DNA from: Trichoplax sp. H2 | Taxonomy: Eukaryota > Placozoa > Uniplacotomia > Trichoplacea | Length of the DNA: 64,000 bases | Reading direction: 5' to 3' | NCBI GenBank assembly: GCA_003344405.1 | Contig: NOWV01000027.1 | Coordinates: forward strand, 434,001-498,000 | In this document: one piece after another, positions 12,901 to 25,700 of the stretch | Layout: every line of letters begins with the position of its first letter | How positions within the stretch are numbered: position 1 is the first letter of the stretch | The notes under the pieces: model-generated | Database searches by the model: none | Told to the model about the DNA's origin: nothing | The model's input: the letters and a program-made list of their open reading frames with translations, nothing else | Position numbers and translations under genes: made by a program

Positions 12901-14866
12901 TTTTGTATCAAATACCAGGGTAAATAAAAATATGAAAGATCTCGGTACTGCTCTTACCGAAACTTCTAGTTTATCTATTTTACGTTGATACTTTGCACAG
13001 TTAGATGTTTGAGCATGTAACCGATCTTCAAGATCTTTAATTTGCTCCCTCTATATAAAATCATGTAAGCATAATATATTACTTTAACCTGGACATCACT
13101 TATTATAAGCTGACCTTAAGTCATTACTTACCTGAACATGTAATTGTTCCTGGCTTTGATCGTGAGACAGCTCGTATTTTGTCTTCCAGTCCTCGGCGCT
13201 TTTTGATTTATCTTCGAATTCTCTTAATTTTGATCGAAGTGATCGATTAAGGGCTTCATGGCGGCCAGATTCGTCATTAGTTAGCGCAATCTGATCCTAA
13301 AATTTCATAAATGCAAGTATTAGTTAATAGCTTTAAACCATGACATACGAATTCTTTGCAATTATTGATTAAAATAGAGTAATGAACCTTTAATTCTCCG
13401 ATCCTTCCCTCAGCTAGAAGCAATTTATTCTTCAATTCGTCATTCTATATCATAAGAAAAATAAAGTAGGATTGTAAATATCATACTCAATCTTTGGTGA
13501 TCGGTATGTGGTATTGATAATATGACACAATAAATACTAACCTCATTCGTAACTTTACTCAGTTTCACTCTTTCATTAGCTAAATCTTCTTGAACTGCTT
13601 TGCAACTCCTTTGCATCGCTGATACCTTAGATCATAAAGTTTTAGATTATGTAATACACCGTAACATATTTTTTCATTACCACAATGACAAAGAGTTATA
13701 GAGCTTACTTTATCTTCCATATAACCTCTTTCAGAGGCAATTCGATCCAATTCATCTCCTACCTTCATACCTTCCAGCTATGAGGGAAACAGTGTACATG
13801 TTAAGTTTGTGTAAAATTTCGGATATACTTGGTATTATATATAAATTAATCAAACAGATTTTATCATGTTTAAGGTATTGTACATTCTAGTAGTTTATGA
13901 TTGATTACTTACATATTGACGTTTTTCGTGTTTATGTATCTCACGAAGCTTCTTTTTCAGGTCGTCATTTTCTTCTCTATAAAGAATAGTTTCGAATACA
14001 ATCAGGACTAACGTAGGTAAATACTTTCATTACAATTCTGAACCATCAACAAGATTTATTAGACGAACAAAGTAATTTATTTGTATAATATTCTAACTTT
14101 AGGACTTACCTTAGCCTTACAATAGTTCTGTCCTTCAATTCCAGTTCCTTTCTGTAAGCCTCAAGCTCATCCAAAGACTAACGTGTTTAAATTGAAATCA
14201 GATATGTTACAAAGCAACAAAAATCAGCTGCAGATAGATGTGGTGGTTATATTATATTAGAAGTTTTTAGGCTAATAAATTTATAGTTTATCAATACATT
14301 ATAAAACATTGATGAAATTCTTTCCTAACTATTGAATAATATTTCTAAACAAGCTATATTTTAGTAGGGACTAAGTTGTAGATTATAGATTATAGTGGCT
14401 TTCAAAGTGGAAGCTTTAATTTCTATACTAGCTAGCGCGTTATTCCCTACACAAATCTATACTTTTGATTATTAGTGCTGTATTAAGTAATACTATTTCT
14501 AATCGATATAAGTTGGAAATAGATTACCTCGTTTAATGACGAACGATGCAGAGGAGACTTGTATTTCTTATAAGGTTTGTCGATTATATCATCAATTTCG
14601 CTCGTATCCAGAATACCAGATGAAGCTCCTCTCGGAGAATGATAAGACGAGGAAAGCCGTGATGATCTAGATGGACTTAAACGAGGTGATCGAATGCGGG
14701 GACGTCCAGTTGCGGAAATTCTACCGGTATCATAGCTATATTTATCCATCTCGAGATCCTTTAAAAATGTATCGTTATCGCTATCGAATTTAACGATTTT
14801 TCTAAGTTTTGATTTTTTTGACAGATTAGGTATATGTCTGGGGCTATCACTGTCTGACCAAACCAT
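9931..14866 (-). CDS. Coiled-coil protein, probably CCDC170-like
   Basis: Eighteen exons in phase: 14866-14528, 14177-14110, 13976-13913, 13777-13709, 13625-13542, 13444-13388, 13296-13132, 13050-12958, 12834-12745, 12621-12524, 12402-12135, 12060-11938, 11823-11623, 11403-11284, 11054-10869, 10760-10653, 10534-10298, 10128-9931. They total 855 aa. Residues 1-113 are a Ser/Arg-rich, probably disordered head (SPRLSPSRSSRLSSSYH). The rest is almost continuous heptad-like coiled coil, interrupted by short conserved-looking segments (GKRASRYLGIDSSS; YRNFCRKLASVINL). The C-terminus has LPIPDYEIIARIEQLL and ends AYRAGQRAQTPY. The overall build and tail recall CCDC170, a Golgi/microtubule- and axoneme-associated protein, but another long ciliary or centrosomal coiled coil is possible. 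Exon 14 also contains an ATG (MDKQYRNF) that could suggest a second gene, but the TAAACAG acceptor just after it keeps phase 0 with exon 13. Confidence 0.8.
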
Positions 14867-15307
14867 TAGGTAAAGTTAACGTGGATCTTTATCTGGTAAT
14901 TATCAATATACCGTAACTCGGATTGTACAATGATTATAAAATTGTACGTATACTTCTTCCAATATGAAATTTTTGAATTTCTTTCGAAAGAAATGTTCTC
15001 AAGTTCAATTTAGGTAATTTGGAGAGATTTCTTGTCGATGTTAATAAATCGTTACCAATCGATATCTGGAATTCTGTAAGTGGTAAGCTTGTGATGTTAC
15101 CAATTGAAGCTGCTTAGCTGTGTGCGATATCTTCTTATTTACTACCGTCCAGCGTAACTAATTATACGTATCTTAGGTTCTTGTTGAAAAAGATCGGATA
15201 ATGGAAAACAATTCTTTCCTGTTACCAAGCAACAGTAAACAAATGTTGGAGTCGCCACATGCGCACTAGTTGAGCAATTAGTCATATTCAGACTGGACCG
15301 AGACTGG

Positions 15308-15365
15308 ACTTGAATATACTGTACACTGTACTGTACAGTACAGTATGGTACAGTACTGTACAGTC
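15308..15365. repeat. GTAC palindromic repeat cluster
   Basis: Tightly packed ACTGTACAGT and GTACTGTAC units in alternating orientation. Confidence 0.8.
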
Positions 15366-15600
15366 TACAGTTGCACACTATATAGATGGACAGACTTTTT
15401 GACCAAATGATCGTTACTTGGTATGGACCTCCAGTGTCTCATTTTCTTAATCTCTTCTTGAAATTTTAAAACATTTATGACCTTATATAACTAGTTTCGA
15501 GTAGAAGTTACAAAATAAAATCGATTTCAATGTAATATTACTTCATTTAGAGAAATCAGTGAATTACAAAATGTAGCATCCGCTTGTTGACATTTTTCAT

Positions 15601-15850
15601 GACTGTACAGTACTGTATGGAGAAACGAAGTGTTTGGAAGAGGATTGTACAAGATGAAGGCAAAATGTCCGACCGTCCGAGTTAAGTCCGCGGTCTCGAT
15701 CAGTGCACTGTACAGTACAGTACGGTACTGTAGAGTACAGTATCATACTGTACTGTACAGTGTACAGTACATGGCGATATTGAACACATTGCTCGTAATC
15801 TGTACAGTGTACAGTGTACAGTACAGCTACTCAAGCTGAGTACAGTACAG
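15601..15850. repeat. GTAC palindromic repeat cluster
   Basis: Repeated CTGTACAGTA, GTGTACAG and TACGGTACTG units interspersed with unique DNA. Same family as the clusters at 15308, 16192, 32867 and 59672. Confidence 0.75.
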
Positions 15851-16191
15851 TACAAAAGAAATGGATTGAATCAGTAAAAATAGGTTGAGTACTCAAACTC
15901 ATGGAAACTATAGCGGTACCGCTGTCAGAGCTATCAAGCATATACAGTAGCGTATGATGGACTACAAGCTGATCATGAACATGAGAAAATAAGGGTTCTA
16001 TCCGTAAGGTACGTTTCTTTTACCTCTGATTCTGTCCATGTGTATTGATTAATGATTTCTAATTTCTATAGTGATTGTAAAAGTAGAGGACAGATTCTGT
16101 CCGTCTCGTATTCATTTCATTGGCCATGATCCAGTGATTCAAGTCAAGGACTACAGTAACTGTCCTCTGTAGTGGGGTTAAGTAAGTACTC

Positions 16192-16340
16192 GTACAGTGT
16201 ACAGTACTGTACAGTACAGTACGTCCTTTTCTTGAACTCTATGAACAGTACATTGTACTGTACACGTAGTGTACAATATACTGTACTGTACTGTACAGTA
16301 CAATTCAAGTAGTACCGTGCTGTACAGTACAATATGAACG
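16192..16340. repeat. GTAC palindromic repeat cluster
   Basis: GTACAGTGTACAGTACTGTA-type runs interrupted by about 30 bases of unique sequence, 240 bases upstream of the TADA2B start. Confidence 0.8.
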
Positions 16341-16582
16341 ATGCGTACTGGACTCTCTGGAGTGGAGTGGAAATAAAATGAGTACAGTGATAGCGTAAGC
16401 AATCGCTTGGCCTCTGATTGTTAAGACTTGGCAAATCCTTTCTCGTAGAAGACTAAAGTACTGTCTTACTGTCATCAAGTAAACCATTCGACGCGAAACG
16501 GCACGTCGTTGGCCGTCAGTCCAATCAGTTGAAAATTTGAATCTTCTTATTCGGTTGGCGTTGCACTCGAAATCATTGTGTC

Positions 16583-19500
16583 ATGTCAAGTAAGCTTCAC
16601 CTGAATGGTAGAACTAACATAAACTATTGAAATGTGAAATGTCATGTTGAATTCTGTTCGCCAATTTCATTTTAGCAGACGATGTACAATGTATTAATTG
16701 TACCAATCCGATTGGTTGCAATGTGTACGTGCAATGTAACGAATGTGAAGATTTCATCTTATGCCTCCATGTAAGTTCAGATTAGTCAATGTATATACAG
16801 TGTATATGTACAGTATATATATATATACACATAAGGTAGTACTGTACATGATATTCAGTATAGAAGACTTGTTCTGTACAGTAGTTGTACGACAGTGACA
16901 CATTGACAGTTCCATCCCAACTGTCTATTGTACAGTACAATGCCCATTGGTGTACTGTATACCGTACTGTACTGTACACTGTACCGTACAGTGAACTGTA
17001 TTAACTGAAAGAATCGAAAAAATTGGTTCTACCCCGTTGTGTCAATTTGCAGATTTTGGGACCGTTAATTCACTTTTTTACATAATAGAATTAGCGATAT
17101 GATTGAAGTAGAATGTTAATCATTTCATGTATTGAAAATTTTCTATCTTTTTACCTTAGTGTTTTTCACATGGGGTCGAGCTGGGCTCGCACACCAGAGA
17201 TCATGGATACATGATTATGGTAAGAAATTCGTCCAGTGCATACTGTAGTACTACAGTACATTTGGAGTTCTCGTTTGTAGTAATAGACTACTTTACTGTC
17301 GATGCCTGGATCTACAAAATGACAGAGACGGATTAGTTTTACCGATCTTGATGAATGCCATTCAAATTAATTCATTCGTAAGCCTATTTGTCTATTTACA
17401 GGACTTGAAATGAGAAATAAGTAATATTATGTCACATAATAATGCGTAAAATAGAATTCACAAATGGACAAGTAGATTGGCTCAAACTAGTCACTTGATT
17501 GCTAATACGTGCTGTACAGTACTGTACATACTGGACACTGTACAGTACGTACGGTATACTGTAATACTAATCATGGGTATTAGGTAGAATACTGTAGTTA
17601 AACTAATTCAGGGATGCCACTACAACTACTATAAACAGTATGCTTACTCTACTGTAATATAGGACAAAAGCTTGCAGCTTCAAATTTGTTCCAGCTTTAT
17701 GTTGTAAAGCCTTGCATGAAGATGCAATCTAAAATATGCAGATTGCATCGTAAAACTCTACATGCTTGATGATATTCATTTTTCTTAATATACAATATAT
17801 TAACATGCCAGTGATAGAGTACAGGACTACTCAGTGCACATTGCAGTATATCATCACTAAAAGTATCTACAGAATTGTAATATACGTATAAGTATTAGAT
17901 GTCAATGGCATAATTATCATATAGCAATGGATAGAAACCATATCAGTACATCATTGCATTATTCATTAATAATAATAGACGATGGAAGAGAGGCATGATT
18001 GACCGATTGAAAACAATGCATTCATTATATACATATTATGCATTTGAGCTACCTCGTAAATGAATACAGTATGTAAATTGCTATCGTCATGCTTGACCTA
18101 TGGATAGGTAACAATAACAACATCCAGTATATCAGATTTACTGTAGAGAGGTGCAGCTTTTAATATAGACTTTGCATTATTGCAATCTCTGGAGAACTAC
18201 TTGATGTACAGTACAATGATTCTTATGTTGAATCATTTACTGAAACTTTATATCGCTATTGTTGTAGGCTCTAGGAATCTACAGTAAACTAGGGATGTAA
18301 TTTGCATAGGCTTAAGGATACATGAGAGTTTTCTATATTACACCCCATTGTAGAATGCAACAATTAGCTGGGATATCATTCATTGGAAAGACTTGAAGGT
18401 GTTAAAATTATCTGCAATGCTATTCAAACAAGAAATAGCTAGCCTAAAAATATAAATAATAGTAGTGTCAGCTAAAGGCATCTTAATTCCTTCTAAAACC
18501 ATTCGATTGTACGTATTAGTATCTCACCTAATGAAGTACACCTTTGGTTTTAAGTAGTCTCTTTGATAACTGATGTCATAAACAGTTGACATTATACAAG
18601 TTACATTTGCTGCTGAATTGCGATACATACCATAACAAGCTTAGTATCATATCTATAATTTACCTACTTCAGTCAAAAAATACCATTGCTATGACCTCAC
18701 TCATTCAGTGTGCACAGTGAATCATTTCAAATGATAGAAAATTTTACTTGAAATCAATTCTAGGATAATGGCACGTTTCCTCTGATGGATTGCAACTGGT
18801 TAGCTATTGAGGAATTAGCATTATTGGAAGCTATAGAACAACATGGAATGGGAAATTGGTCAGTGCTAGACTAGTAAATGGAAAAGTTATTCGTTGCTGT
18901 ACTGAGTATTCAGTCACACTTTAGGATCTACCATATTGTCTTGTCAGGATATAAATTATAAATATATAATTCTTAATTGCGATTGCAGGGACGGAGCGGC
19001 TGACCAATTAAGAACAAAGACACCACGAGGTATATTAATAACTATTAAATGATGCTATTGACATATATATAGAACAGTACATACATTCGATTATCGTCTT
19101 TTATGAGTGTTAATTAGCACATGGACTATTACGATACCTAATTATATTGATACTGCTAAATATTGTAATGTAATCATCAAATTTTTGTTGGTATCCGACT
19201 TTACATAACCGCTAAAAAGTAATCGGGTAACTATTCCTAGGAATCTAGTATATTAATCATTTTCATCTTCAATATAGAGAGCAGAGAGCATTACGAAAAT
19301 TATTATGTATATGGAAACATCGGTAAAGGTAAGCAGTAAAACGTAAGGCTTAATTTGAAATACTGACAGATTTTAAAACCTATAAGAAATTTTTTCTTTT
19401 TCATTTCAGCGACTAGAGCGGAAAAAAGAGTGCACCCGGTAGATCATGTTCAGTCCAGTGGTAATTCTAAAATTGAAACTATAAGTGCTGTATTGAAATA

Positions 19501-21586
19501 TATTCGATCTAAAATATAATAATTATTATTACATGTACTAGTTGCGACACAATGTGAAGCAAATACTGAAGCCAACGAAAACATGACTTTAGAAGAACAG
19601 CAAGAACTTGGATATATGCCATTAAGGGATGATTTTGAAAGAGTAAATACACCTTTTATTGTTATTATTACTTACAGTTAGTAATTTAAAAGCAACTTCT
19701 TATAACACTATGGAAATATCTTCAATATTTACAGGAATTTAAAAATGAAGCTGAAGAATTGGTCACCGAAATATCATTTAGTAACGACGAGCCTAAATTA
19801 GAATCAGGCATGCTAAGTTTAATCATTAGTGTTATTCGCATTAATATTTCTAAATGCTTTTAGTTAAAGTCGTTGTTATATCTGCTTTATTTAGATTATA
19901 AAATTGCTCAAACTGAAATTTATTGTCGTGATTTAAAAGACCGCCAAAGAAGAAAGAAGTAAATATGTGAATTTTTATGTGTTGATATTAAACTGAGAAA
20001 TTTTGAAATAACTAATGAAAATCAACTCGTCGTTATAATTTAACATCTTTAGTATCGCTAGACAAGCTGATCTTTTATCTGGAAAGCACAAACGAAATGG
20101 TATTTCTAAATTGCTTTGATTTCACTCAATTAGATTTGGGTGATCTAACTTTAGAGCATGTGATAACCATATAGGATTTTTTAATTATTTTTTAGTAATT
20201 AGGAGAAAGTTAAGTAAGGAGGAAAAGTAAGTCATACAATTCATAGCAGTTGTAATGCTGCATGATGAATTTATTAATCAAAAATTATGTGACATTAAAT
20301 AGAAAGTTTCGTATCAAGATGAAACCATTTGTTAGGCTGAAATCCGGTCAAGAGAACGAGAGATTTTACGAGAACTACTTTAGTACGTTATATTCTTCTT
20401 TGACAATACTGTTACACGTATAAAGTAATGTAGCAATTTACTGGCAGTAATTAACAAACTATTCTAAATAATTATTGTAGAAGAAAAACAATTAAAAGAA
20501 CGTATAAAAAAATTACAAAGTTATCGTAAATCCGGTATTACAAAATTAGCAGGTTAGAAATGAAAAGGTATCAATCGTATTTTAGCCTATCTAGAACTCT
20601 AACATGTTAATTCTTATTTACATTAGATTGCGAAGATTTTGATGATTATGAAAGTAATCGCGAATCGAAGAAAAAGATGAAGAAAAAGAAATTGGTAACT
20701 TTTATTTGCCCATCGTTTTTAATTGTTTACAGTGGGATTTTAGTAATGGCTCTTTTAAGTTACTGCTTTAAATAATTTGCTATCATTTATAATCTTAAGA
20801 AAATCCAGGATAGACCTCTACTATTAGCCAATAGGAAAGAAGAGAAGTAATTGAATACACTTGCTTATTTTAATATTACCTAATTAACTATTATTGTTCT
20901 TTGGCTTTAAAAATTTGTAGCAAATTAGTCGTAACGATATATTTCACTCCTTCTCTTTTCTCTATAGCTTTAAACCAGATGGCAATCGAAGTAACGGAGG
21001 TGATTAATGATACAATATTCCATTTCCTTTAAAAAGCGCTCATTTGATATTATACTGAAAAGATAATAAATTGGGACTCTAACTCATGTCTTATTTTGGC
21101 ATTGTAGATTTATTCAACAATATTAAACATTGCAAAGGTTTCAGTTTGCTTTCTATCAACGAAAAAAAGGTGAGAACAGCAAGAGCTGGAAATGTACAAT
21201 ACGTTTTAGCTTGGTATTAATAGATTCTGTATTAAATAATATAATATATATATAATATAATATAATATATATATATATAATCACCTTATCTAGCTATGTC
21301 ATGCTCTTTCTCTCAAACCTCCCGTGTATATAAGTGTAAAGACTTCAATTTTAAAGGTATTCAACATCATGCTGTAGCTATACTATTCTAAGAAGTATTC
21401 TTAATGCCAACATGGATCTAATTGCTGCTCTATATTCGTCATCTCCTACAGGAATTTGCAACTAAACGCCATAAACTACCAATGGGTGGTGGCATAGGAA
21501 TAAAAATAGAGAAATCTAAACGGCAACAGATATTAAAGTTTTTAAATGAGAGTGGAGTCATTAAATTTCCAAGCAATGGAAAATAA
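16583..21586 (+). CDS. TADA2B: Transcriptional adaptor 2-beta (ADA2b), SAGA HAT-module subunit
   Basis: Bridges GCN5/PCAF to the SAGA co-activator and supports nucleosomal histone acetylation in the nucleus. Twenty exons in phase: 16583-16589, 16676-16770, 17160-17219, 18764-18858, 18989-19029, 19278-19328, 19410-19460, 19542-19642, 19735-19807, 19895-19958, 20053-20099, 20196-20226, 20303-20382, 20481-20552, 20627-20694, 20809-20846, 20968-20999, 21108-21169, 21294-21356, 21452-21586. They give 421 aa, nearly the human length. Order: ZZ zinc finger (CINC...CNEC...CLHCF, about residues 8-50); SANT domain (about 58-110, NWLAIEELALLEAIEQ); ADA2 core with ELGYMPLRDDFERE and LKDRQRRKKN; basic KERIKKLQSYRKSGITKL; C-terminal SWIRM-like end. 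ELGYMPLRDDFE and the tail favour ADA2b over ADA2a. The first coding exon is only 7 nt, and the intron after exon 9 appears to be GC-AG. Confidence 0.95.
16795..16995. repeat. GTAC/TA-rich repeat cluster inside TADA2B intron 2
   Basis: TATATATATATA followed by GTACTGTACATG and several TGTACAGTA units, all inside the intron between 16770 and 17160. Confidence 0.7.
17721..17749. other. Perfect 10-bp inverted repeat in TADA2B intron 3
   Basis: GATGCAATCT at 17721-17730 and its exact complement AGATTGCATC at 17740-17749, separated by 9 bases. The host intron (17220-18763) is the longest of the gene. Confidence 0.75.
19808..19894 (+). other. Probable GC-AG intron (TADA2B intron 9)
   Basis: Reading continuity into the conserved core (LESDYKIAQTEIY) requires exon 9 to end at TCAG, followed by GCATGC rather than GT. 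The acceptor TTTAG at 19894 is normal. No nearby GT keeps the frame and the expected residues. Confidence 0.65.
21235..21282. repeat. TA-rich microsatellite
   Basis: Iterated ATAATATATATA directly upstream of the acceptor of TADA2B exon 19. Confidence 0.85.
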
Positions 21587-22762
21587 CGTCTGTACATAAT
21601 TTTATCTTGCATTTTATTTTTAGTAATTTGATGTACGGTAACTTGGCGTGTGCAATCGTCATTGCTACAGTAGCTTTTGTTAAAGGTGTATTATGAATAT
21701 TGAGTATTTATTACTGTATTATACGATATTAGATGTAATTAATGAAAAATATTTACTGTATAATATTCTCATATACACTGAAGGATTAATTTTAATTGAA
21801 AAAAATATTTCAAAAGTGCTTACCTTATATAACGTGTCTTTTTACTGTAAAGTTTGCCATTATTTACAACTCTTATTACCGAAGAATTTTTCATAAAATC
21901 AAGTTTATTTCTTTTAGTTAGGTCATTAACTGTATATTACAAATCCTCTTTTTTAATCAGATAAAATATTAGTCCTGCTTTTATCATCCATTTTAGCACG
22001 GTTAATTTAAATTCAGTTAATGACGTTAGATATTAATGCGAACAAAATCAATAGCATAAGGAATATTTATGTCTTTAAATGTTAAATTAAGTCGTTTGTA
22101 ATTATTACAAAAATCTCTATAAGAAATATTTCTCAAAAGCCTTCATTTTCTAGTATTCTTAAAATTTTCATATTAATTGTTCACTTGTATATAAAAAGCC
22201 AATTGAATAAAATTATCAAAAGTATTAACGATATAGCAACGCACCATCAGTTGCACTATTAATTTTTGTCTGAAGTATGAAATGATATGTGGCTGATCAC
22301 AAATCAGTTGCAATTTTACTAATCAAAACAAACTACTAAAATGTGAATCAAGCTTAGCAAATGAATAATTTTGAAATCCAATAAGCCAATACATAATAGG
22401 TGGCATTCAAAATCAATATGCTTTCTGAAAGCTTTTACATTTATGAATGATTTACAATATAAAATCATGTTATCACAACACGATTTTTATAAATACCGTA
22501 TTAGGGTATCCTAACATACAGTAGTACAATTTTATCATTTTCAAGATAAATCGAATATTGAATAATATTGCCAGAGTTGACATCAATAGATAGAAACGTA
22601 ATTACTATATCGAATACCAAATTTTAGCTCTACTAATACAAATCTAATTTCAATTACATTTAGGTAAAATAAGCGCAAGTATTAAAACGATTCAAGTATA
22701 TTCTGCATATCAATAAATTTCATATCGTCGCAGTGAAATCTTAAATATATTAAAGATTAAAT
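21587..22762. other. Spacer between convergent TADA2B and PTK7-like genes
   Basis: Very AT-rich, presumably both 3' untranslated regions. A plus-strand open frame at 21693-21896 is low-complexity and unsupported. Confidence 0.5.
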
Positions 22763-25700
22763 TTATACACAGAAAACAGCGCCCTCACACTTAGTACCGT
22801 AAACAATGATATCATTCCTAGATAATTTGCTGTATTCCATGAGCTTTTTATGTAATTCTGAGAATCTTGGACGGCTACCCGGCATATTTCGCCAGCACTG
22901 CTGCATAAGCCCGTAAATTTCGACTGGACTGTCGCCAGGTATTGGTAAACGCAATGTTCCTTTTCGTAAACCTTCAGTGACTTGGTAATGCTTTAATTCA
23001 CGATAAGGGAGCAACCCTAAAGAGAATACCTCCCACATAAGAACACCAAATGACCAAACATCACCTTCGATAGTGAATGCTTGCTCAAATAGCGCTTCTG
23101 GAGCCATCCATCTTAAGGGAATGGCATTAGAGCTCGAATTCTTAGCGTAATATTCGTTTCGATAGGTATCTTTTGAAAGGCTTAAATTAGTAATTTTGAC
23201 GTTCAAGGAAGAATCTATTACGCAGTTCCTAGCAGCAATATCGCTATGAATAAAGTCTCGAGCAGCCATGAATACCAAACCCGAACAAATTTGTTGGCAA
23301 ATACGTAATTTGCTATCATAATTCAAATGATCTGGAATTTCCATCGGCAGAATTTCCATCTCTCTTCGGCACGATAACAGATAACTTTTAAGGTCTCCCT
23401 AGTTTTAATATCAGATGATTTACAGTTTGCATTATATTATTCTTACTAACAAATTACACTGTGTCATAGAGTATACCTTATCTGTATATTCCACTATTAA
23501 AGAAAGCGGCTTTTCCTTTAGGCAAACACCCAGCACTTTCACAATGTTTGCGTGCACTCCAACCCTAAGCATCATATTTACTTGATACATGAACTCCGCG
23601 CGTAAAGCTTCGGTACTATTTGACAGCTGCTTTATCGCCACTAAGGTTCTCTTTTCCTGATCTATTTTTAAAGAGAAGGAATATTGATATCAACATTTCT
23701 AACATACAGAATAATGAATAAGTGTAGTCGTAGTGGCATTAAAAAGCCTATTCTGCAAATATCATTAAATGATTAAGGGTTAGAATATGCAAAGTTTATA
23801 ATAATTGTCGTCACATTGATTGAAATACTGTATTAGGTTAATACACAAGAAAATTAGCAAATAATGTAAGGTTAAAATCATATAATTGCAAGATAATAAT
23901 ATACTAAGAAAATTAATTCAGATACACGCAGCAAATTAGTATTTAATTCAATCTATGAGGATAACTTTATCGCTAACTTTAACCCGTACGATATTGTCAG
24001 CAAATGTTGTGTACGATAATTATAGCACATATATCCAGTAAAGAAAACGAAGTAATAATGTAAACAAGTCCGATGTAGTGCTCAGATACCATCGCTGAGT
24101 ATACCATGCCGACTTATCATACAACAGCTAATTTTACCGCATAGTTTAAGAATAATTTTTTGTTTTCAGCTACATTTTTGTAAAAATTTTTAATAGATAT
24201 AGAATGAAAACTGAGCTCAATATTTACAGCAATTATACACATTCCACTAAATTGTTTATTTACACTTACAGGTAATACCCGCAGCCCAAGCTTTATAGAC
24301 TGGACCAAATTTAGAATGACCCATCGTTTCGAAAATTTTTAAGCTTTGTTTCGGAAATTCCAATCTCAATGCAGCATCGCCGATAGTAAGCCGTCGGTTT
24401 CCAACTATTACTTCGCATTCTTCTTCATAGGGGCATTCGTCATCACCCTCAGGACCTGCCACTATTTCATTAGGGAAGTTCTCGAATTGCATAATATCTT
24501 GACCAACTTTATCTAAGCACGAATTAATACGATAGTAATCATTAATAGTAAAATCAAGGTATCTTTCAAAGAATAATCACTGCACTTACGCACCAATATC
24601 ATATGTCTTCTTATCTTTTATAGTACGACAATAGAAGTATCCTATAATCATAATTAATATATAGCCAACAGCACAAACGGCAGCTATGATAATAGTTCCT
24701 CTACTAATCTGCCTTGGTTCCTTTGGCACAACCTCAATTATCACTGATGACGATACAGACCCGTAAGGGTTTACGGCAGTGCAACGATAAGGACCACTAT
24801 CATCAAATTTAATTCCACGCAGTATTAAAGTTCCGTTTTCATATATTTCATAACTTGTTACATTATCGTCAGTTGTGTTATGATAGTTACTAAGATAAGG
24901 AAACTGCCACTCCAATGAAGGTTTAGGATAACCGCCAATATCTATCTTCAAAGTTACTGTATCACCGATCGTTGCACGAATAGTAGCAAATTGATCATGT
25001 TTGGTGAAATATGGGACATCTATATAAAATATATATAAAATATATTATCATATCATCATGGCTATCATGTCTTCTCCGTAAATAATGTATACGATTCCAA
25101 ATTATAGCTTACATGCTATTTTTATATTAACAAGTTTCTGTATGGACGTAATAGAATCATTTGCACGACATATATAAATGCCACTTTCATTAATACTTGG
25201 CTGATTCAATTGCAAAATACTATCACTTTGAACGTTGGTCGCATTAGACTGGTATGGATATCCATCACGATACCAAGATACTTCAAATGGTCGTCCACTA
25301 ATTACTGAGCAATTAATTCCTTTGATACGTTCATAAGGATTGAATATCAAGGTTTCAATTTCGTTAAAATTACTCAAAAAGCGTAAACGCACTGTAGAGA
25401 AAAAAATTATCAATATTGTTGATTAGTAATCACTAAAAGGGGGTATTAGTATACGTGTATGTAGCATTAATTTAAAATTGCATTATCAAATTTTTATCTT
25501 AATAGAACATACTTTTAACCGTTACGTAGGAGGTGGCAGTAATCGTGCCGCCAGTATTTTCAGCGATACAATTATACATGCCAGAATCAGACATTAAGGC
25601 TTTAGTAATTGATAAAGTCCCATTTAGATTCATAGTTATACGATCATTTAATTCAATCGGGTTGCCATTTTTAAGCCATTTTATTTCGGGCATGTAATTT

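Larger units (their letters stand above)
14867..16582. other. Divergent intergenic region between CCDC170-like gene and TADA2B
   Basis: About 1.7 kb that must hold both promoters. Most of it contains three clusters of GTAC palindromic repeats (15308-15365, 15601-15850, 16192-16340). No coding exon is supported; the long open frames here come from the repeat composition. Confidence 0.6.

Noticed and set aside
15142-16434. Several open frames in the CCDC170-like/TADA2B interval
   Set aside because: Same repeat-driven composition; they overlap one another on both frames.
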